Made by a program: the position numbers and the translations under genes
NCBI GenBank assembly: GCA_024362935.1
Contig: JANCRA010000004.1
Location: forward strand, 19,228,621-19,292,620
Origin: Setophaga petechia
Lineage: Eukaryota > Chordata > Aves > Passeriformes > Parulidae
Direction of reading: 5' to 3'
Length of the DNA stretch: 64,000 bases
The notes under the pieces: generated by a model
Databases searched by the model: none
What the model was told of the DNA's origin: nothing
Seen by the model: the letters and a program-made list of their open reading frames with translations, nothing else
Shown here: in pieces, positions 57,563 through 64,000 of the stretch
Layout of the letters: the number at the start of each line of letters is the position of its first letter
How positions within the stretch are numbered: the first letter of the stretch is position 1

Positions 57563-60500
57563 CCTTTCCAGAGACCATTGGGTAGAAGGAATAGACAGAT
57601 TAAAAACCAAGATGAAAATTCACTTCATTACTGTCTAACGCTCACATCCTTTCTGTGTTCAAATGCATACATATGGCACTGCTGTCACAGAAAGAGTCTC
57701 TTTACAAGGTAAATACCCAAAAACTGGCTCACAGTTCATGGCACCCCAGGATTGTCTGCTCAGAAAAATAAGACTGCAAGCACTTGAGAAACAAAGGATA
57801 CCCCAGCAACACTAGACTGTGCTCACACAAATTGCGCAAATAAAAAGAGGGAAATGCTAAGCCACAAACAGAGGGCTGTTGGATGTGTCTTTGTGATTTT
57901 TTTTCCTAATTTTTTAAATAAAGAGACTGCTATGACCACTTCTTTAAGAATGTAAAAAAAGAATTTCACCCTATGGGCAACAAAAGAGGAGGAAAGATAA
58001 CGACCTTCCACCCTGTATGGAAGCTCCTGTGGGACTCTGATGTCCACCAGCCCCCGCCCTGCCTACTTATCTGCGCATCTGTTGTCCACGAGTTCAGTCC
58101 ATCAGGTGCTTGAAATACTGGGTGTCATGGGCTGGGATGGCCACAATCATCTCATGAGCAGACTGCTGCATTCCTCCTGTCTCATTTCTACTGCCAGGAG
58201 CTTGCTGCAGCTAAATCTCTCATCTCAAATACCCTTTACTCTTCCTGGAGACGTCTTCAAAATTGACTTCAGTATTATTTTTCTCCTTTATGAAATCTGT
58301 CAAACTTGCCAAGACAGTATTGGGTGATGGTGCCAGGAACACAAACTCCTAAACCAGGATTGCATTCCCACCCATAACAGCTGTAACCATCTTTGCCAAG
58401 GATAAAGGCATGAATAAGTTTTCTTATCTTCGCACCTCACTTATCTCCAACTCACTGGTGCCCATGAGCTTCCAATATAACTAGCTTGGACAACTTTTCA
58501 AAAAGATGGGGAACTGCTGCCACTAACTGCATGAAAAAGAGACTGCAACAGTTTCACCTGGTACTGTTGCCCCTTCACAAACATCCCTTAGACAGCTTGA
58601 ACAAGCTGTGATGATAATATGGTTTTAGGCAAAGTGCTGCTTACAGAATTAGTACTCATGAGTGTTCATGGATTTCTAGAGCCCTGATAGCTAGGTCTTT
58701 ATGCAGAGAACACATATGCTATGAAATGAAAGCTGAGGGAAAAAATGGCAATTGACAATCTGTTCCCTTGCAGCAACTGTAAACTCTACAGAAAGCCAAA
58801 TAAAGGGAGAAAGACTAGTGTTTAACACATGACAGATAGGAGACTTGGCTTTTGTCAGTGTCTTTGTCTTGCAGCCCCCTCATATGTATTTGAAGAGAGC
58901 ATATCTTACTGTTGAGATGGGCAAGGCACACTGGCCATGGCCTGAAGGATTAGACATTAGCCCAGTATTTCCAGTGCTGCAGGATAAGAAGAAAATGTAA
59001 AGTACAATTGTCCTCTCGCAATTTCATGCGGTTCTATATGGAAGAAAAGTTATCCTGTTGCATTCTTACAGGCAGGACTATAAGGTATCGCAACGCTACA
59101 TTTGTTTCCAGTGTTTACATATACTGTGAGCTGAGAACAGGCTCCAGTTCTTTGGGGAATTTTATTGTTTGATGGCATCTTCATTGTTGCTATTACTCAT
59201 TACAAACAGAATTCTGGGAATGAAGTCATTCAATGGCAAACCCATCACAAGCATTTCCCAAAAAGTGTTCCTGGAGAAATCTTTTGGATGCAACTAGTTT
59301 TTATGAACAAGTTATAAAGAAAAGAAGCTGATGTTTGATTTGCAAAACCTAAGACATAATCCTTTCTGTTTTCTTTTGCATGTTTCACCCCTAAAATAGT
59401 CAAATACAAACATCCCAAAACGCTATGAATTTAATTTAAAAATGGAAAACTATTTATTCGGAACTAGACTTCATCCTGAAAAAATAAACTTTGGTTTGAA
59501 AATAACTCCTGATTTACCTTGGTATAGGACTTAGAAAATAAAGAGAATTTAGGAGGTGCATTGGACTGAAATGAAATGATGACCACTGAACACAAATGCT
59601 AGCTCTTGCAACATCTGATCTGGACCCTGAATCTGTGACTTCCAAACTAGCCCTAAACTAGCACCAGTGAGCCATACAGGTAAAAGGCACCTTGTATAAA
59701 ACTTGCCCCCTGACGATGTGGAGTTATTTTTCTCGAGTTCTATTGGCTGTACATATTTCTAAATGGAGACTTGTGAAACTTGCAGTCTAACAGGTTAAAC
59801 ATTTGGCCTTGAGCCTTCTGGGCTTTTGACCTTTCTAACTTTGGCCTAGTCTTGCCCAAACATAAAGAATAATTAACAATTCTTTTCTGTAAATAAGGTT
59901 AAAAGTCAATATAACTTTGAATATCTGTGCTGTTTTCAGCAAAGTTTAATAATTTCTCTTTTCTGTTAATAAGACAGTTCAGATATATTTTCCTTGGTTG
60001 TCCAGGAAAGTGTAAATAGGAGGGGGTTTGTATCAGAGTTTGCAATGTCACTTTATATATTACTCATGATGCAGCAATGTCATTGAATCATGTTACAACC
60101 GGAATGGGGGTCAGAAATTCTTATCTACTTTGACACTTTAGTTTGGATTATTTGTTTGGGATTTTTATTTTATTTTATTTTGCTGCATACTATGCTTTAT
60201 ATTTTTTTTTTTTTTGGCTGTATGAGCAGGAGTACCCTGACACCAGTAATTCTTTATCAAAAATTAAAGCAAAGTGAGATAATGACTTAGGATATAATTT
60301 GTAGCAGATGGGTTGTCTTCATTCTTTTTCACCTACTTTTTTTCATTGGGGAAACACTAAATAATAGAGACCTACACAGAATCATCTCAAAACTTTGGTC
60401 TTCAAACTCAGTGAAGAAATTTTCCCATTTTAAGCATTGTGTCTTCCCAGGGGTGTGGTCTAGGGCTGTCTGCTGTCTTGAGAATAGAAAATGGCATTGT

Positions 60501-63500
60501 TTTACAACTGAGTCACAAGCTGAAAGTTAACCCTGATCTTCTAGGAACTCAAGAGCTCAGCCAGTCTTTACTAATATAAATATTTCACTCCAGGCTACTG
60601 TAGTTAATTTCTAATTTCTCAACATCTGCATTTTGGTTTTTAGATATAGTGAGCAGCACAACCTGTAGTTACTTTGTGCAGGACTATATGCATATTCCAG
60701 GATCTGCTTTGTAATTAACAGAAATTTTGGCCCTTACTTGAGAGCAAGTGCACAAAAAACCAATAACCACTCATGGGGTCTGTGAAACCATCTGCAATTT
60801 TAATAAGAAAACTAATCTTTTTAGAAATAACTTATTTAATGTGTTTTCTAACTGAAAGACCAGTTTACATCTTGTGAAATAAAGAGAAAATAAAATTTCA
60901 CCCTCAGAATGCTCAGGTTTGGGAATTTTATGGGGTTACTTTACCTTTAGCTTCTTTCTGAAAACAAATTTTCTGCACTGTCAGTTTCAACTTGTCTCTT
61001 TGGTCTTGTTTTTGTCACTTCCCTACAAACCAAACCCTGTGTTGCTGCCAGGCTACACTCACTCTTCTTTCTCAAGAAAGATCTCTTTTTGGTGTTCCAG
61101 AAAAACTCCATTTCCATTACTCTACCCCTCAAATCTGCATCCAACATTTTTACAGACTCTCCTTGTCTTATTGCATGTTTTATTCCAGAAAACTTTTGGA
61201 ACGATGTTGGGCACCGATTTTTTATTCTTTGACATCTCCTTCATTCTTCCATCCATAAGTGGAGATAATACTGTCATCATTTAAGTGCTCTGGATGAAAT
61301 TGTTTCTGAATGTATTTCCCTGTCTGCTTTTAATGCTTTTGACTTATAGCACAACACAATAGTAGTAAGATACTGAAGATACATTTTAATGAGCTGTTCA
61401 TTATGTTGGGAAACTGACTGCTTTACAGTTGATTGGCAATACCACCTCTGTTTTACACATGAATGTGAAAAGCTGGCTTCTGAGTTTCTGGAAGCCAGAC
61501 CAAGTTCTGAAATGGTAACCTACATGTTGGCCTTTGTTCACCCTACCCACTTTAAGACATTCATAGAAGCATCTGATTAAGGGGCTTCCTCACTTTGGGT
61601 TCACTCCTGCTGTAGATGGTGAAAACATAGCTGTAACCCTGAAAGACCTGAACTGCTCTTTGAAAAGATCCAATTCTGTTCAGCAGTTTAAGATCAATCT
61701 CCTAACTGTTGTGAATTCTCTGGAAGTTAATGGTTGGTACTAGGGCCCAGATCCCTTGCTTTGGCCATCAGTACTGTTCAATGACCAAGACCTGCGAAGA
61801 AGCAAGTAGAAAAGAAAGTAGAGGAGAAGGTCTGACACTGACTTGCCATTGTTTTCCAGCCAACATTGAATGAGTTTGTTGAAAGATAGCTTGTGAGAAG
61901 CTGTGACTGTCATGTAAGCCCTAAAAACGAATTGTCACACAATCAAAAATTATTGTGATTTTTACATTTAAATAAGTCTGCCATTCCACAGAACCTGCAG
62001 TTAACACCAAATACTGTGTCAGCAAGGTAAAATTCACTTGCATTGCTTTGTGTCTTTGACAATATCGCTGGAATTCTGCTTGGACTGATACATGACAATG
62101 AACTCATCCAATGGCAAACATAACACACATTTATGCCAAGAGAATTTTTGCTGGTGAAGGCATTCAAAAACTAGCACTGCAATGCAAATAAATAGGCCAG
62201 ACCACTTCTATGAAAAAACTCAAGATGCTTAATCTGCCTCAATCACAACCTTTCAGAAAACAAGCCTGAGTCTATTGCTTAAGTAACATAGTATTAATCC
62301 AGAGTATTAATAATTCTCAGTGATTCCCTGTCTTTCAGTGTTAATTAAATCTGCAAAGCCATGGTCTTTTACCCATCATGATGTTGAGTTTACACACCTT
62401 AAAAAGGATGTTTTTAGTACAAACAGGAAGGTGTCCTGTTTTTAGTACAAACAGGAAGGTGTCTTAGCCACTTGCTGTTAAAGAAGGGTTTCCTTCCCAT
62501 GGGCTTCACTTTCCATTTTAAACCTCTTGTACAACTTTGCTGTCTGCTATTAAATAGTTGCCAAGTTACACCATAAGAGAAGCTGTATTTCATTGTTGGA
62601 TAAAATGATCCTTTAACACCAATATGTTAAGGAGCTACCCAAGGGACAAGGAAATACATCAGTTGTTTGCACAAGGCAGTCTTCAGGATAGATGGAACCA
62701 CTGGAGATGCTGCAAAGTGATACCTATGAGACAGTAGAAGGCTACCTACTGCCTCAGTCTTTCAAGGTACTGAATGCCTTCTTTGTCAAATAAGAAATGA
62801 GAATTTTTTGCAAATGTCTCTTAAATACTTGATATGTTTCAGACTCCTCTGAATGCAAGTTTCACTATACTATGTTAATCCTTCACTAGTACAGGCTTCA
62901 GCTGTTTTAGCACTTAAGGGGCATTGGGTGTTAGTCTATGCTCATGTGTGGAGTTTCCTGAGTTCAGTTCAGTTCAGCAAAATGTTCCACCATTGCAAAC
63001 GCTCTCAGGGCAGAGTGACTTGCATAAATGAGAAATGTCTTCAACCTCTGCACTGCTGAGCTTCTGTGAGGATTCAGCGGAAATCTCAAATTCGTCTATG
63101 CCCACAAGTTTGAAATTCCTGAGAGCATATACATCATTCTTTGACTTGAAATTCAAATCAAGTCAGAAAGTATTTGGTTTACCTTGGTGGACCTGCATGT
63201 GTCAGATCCCAATTGCACTGAAGAAGGTTCATGGTGTTTTCATCCACTTCTCTGCTTAGCTGACTCCTGGAATTGCATGGAATGGCTCATATCATCTGAA
63301 GCTGCTCTTCTTCAAAACCACTCTTGATTCAGAACTGTTGGAGTCTGGCATTCTGTGACTGCTGCTGTTTTCAAATTTATTTAAAATCTCTAAGCAAATT
63401 CTAAACAAAGGGTGTGAAGGTCTGCTCTTGAACCTCATAATAGACATAGAAGCTGGTTTAAGTTTGCTTAGAAATAAGTCAGAATCCAAACTTTACAGAT

Positions 63501-64000
63501 GAACATCACTTCAAGTGTTCAGCCTGAAAAAAACAAGACTATTTTTCAAATGTAATTGCCAATAGATTTTTGTTCAACTTTCTAAAAGTTATGATATTAT
63601 TTCTTTACATCAGGTGCCAGACCTTTTGCATACAGTAGGGGCATTCAATCATTTCACCAGCCTAAATTGTTGCTACAAGTTGCCTTTCAGCTGAAGTGGC
63701 ATTTGGCAAAAAACTTGTCATCTAGAGAAGTTTATATGGAATGCTGATGCATTGTTGACTTATTACATAGTCAACATTATTACATGCACTAACTGAGGTA
63801 CTTTTGTTTGAGAAGTTTCCCAAGCAGAGTTCAGCTCTTTAGTGTTTACTAAAACTCCCCAAAAGAAGCAAGACAGGTAGAAAAGCAGTGAAGCTTCACC
63901 TGCATTGCAGTTTCACTGCTGCCTCTGTAAGTAATAAACTTATTATAAACTTTTAACTGGCCTGTTAAAGGCCAGCTATTTACAGCTCAGGGTAGAATGA
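57563..64000. other. Unique AT-rich stretch, no gene recognised
   Basis: I recognise no transposon. Simple sequence includes (TTTTA)n at 60162-60181 and T14 at 60202-60215. A perfect 28-bp-period duplication is at 62409-62463. Two stretches at about 59190-59250 and 62060-62150 share the word CAATGGCAAAC and similar flanks, and may be decayed copies of an old dispersed repeat. The plus frame of 121 codons at 60919-61284 overlaps other frames and shows no motif. A block at 59020-59120 keeps several CpGs (59017, 59029, 59089, 59094) and may be conserved. Confidence 0.4.
62409..62463. repeat. 28-bp tandem duplication, two copies
   Basis: TGTTTTTAGTACAAACAGGA with its continuation through GTGTC occurs at 62409-62435 and again at 62437-62463. 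The two 27-base units are identical, which points to a recent duplication or an assembly artefact. Confidence 0.95.

Noticed and set aside
1..64000. tRNA, rRNA, CRISPR arrays, bacterial-type operons, mitochondrial inserts
   Set aside because: Looked for by eye on both strands; none recognised, although a short or diverged mitochondrial insert or microRNA could be missed without a search.

Overview
The window looks like nuclear DNA from a bird, most likely a passerine or another neoavian. It is AT-rich and has no operon-like coding. It carries many fragments of CR1 (the avian non-LTR retrotransposon), several with the recognisable C-terminal reverse-transcriptase text of that family, plus solo LTRs of avian endogenous retroviruses. 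The rest reads as intergenic or intronic sequence. I recognise no complete protein-coding gene, tRNA, rRNA or CRISPR. Species, chromosome and neighbouring genes cannot be read from the window.

Layout. 1-5.2 kb is unique AT-rich DNA with a possible terminal exon (3375-3665) and conserved-looking non-coding blocks. CR1 relics on the minus strand lie at 5.2-5.6 and 7.4-8.35 kb. 8.3-14.65 kb is unique. From 14.65 to 21.8 kb two CR1 elements lie back to back on the minus strand. The first is close to full length and is split by an ERVL-type solo LTR (15907-16606). 21.8-25.6 kb is mostly unique, with a splice-flanked open segment (22722-22829) and an unrecognised broken reading frame (about 23840-24340, minus). 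A plus-strand CR1 (25.6-27.4 kb) is split by a CpG-rich, younger-looking solo LTR (26373-27036). Its core is about 98% identical, by eye, to the inverted core of the CR1 at 15.1-15.7 kb, and both share the same inactivating lesions.

27.4-35.6 kb is unique apart from a 150-bp CR1 scrap. It contains a GC-rich patch beside a TAATTA-bearing block that resembles a developmental enhancer. 35.6-36.7 kb is a minus-strand CR1 carrying a perfect (CTCCT)15 array and an 18-base G run. A plus-strand CR1 end lies at 39.4-40.05 kb and an antisense ERVL-type solo LTR at 42164-42751. 42.75-64 kb is largely unique. It holds possible regulatory blocks (43.6-44.0 and 46.9-47.5 kb), a purine-rich tract, and four segments with good splice signals on the plus strand (51.7-56.4 kb) whose reading frames can be joined without a stop. 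It also holds a 158-codon unrecognised ORF at 57.1-57.6 kb.

How it fits together: the layered insertions give a relative history (old CR1, then ERVL-type LTR, then the CpG-rich LTR). The gene content, if any, is limited to unconfirmed exons, and RNA-seq or cross-bird alignment would settle them.
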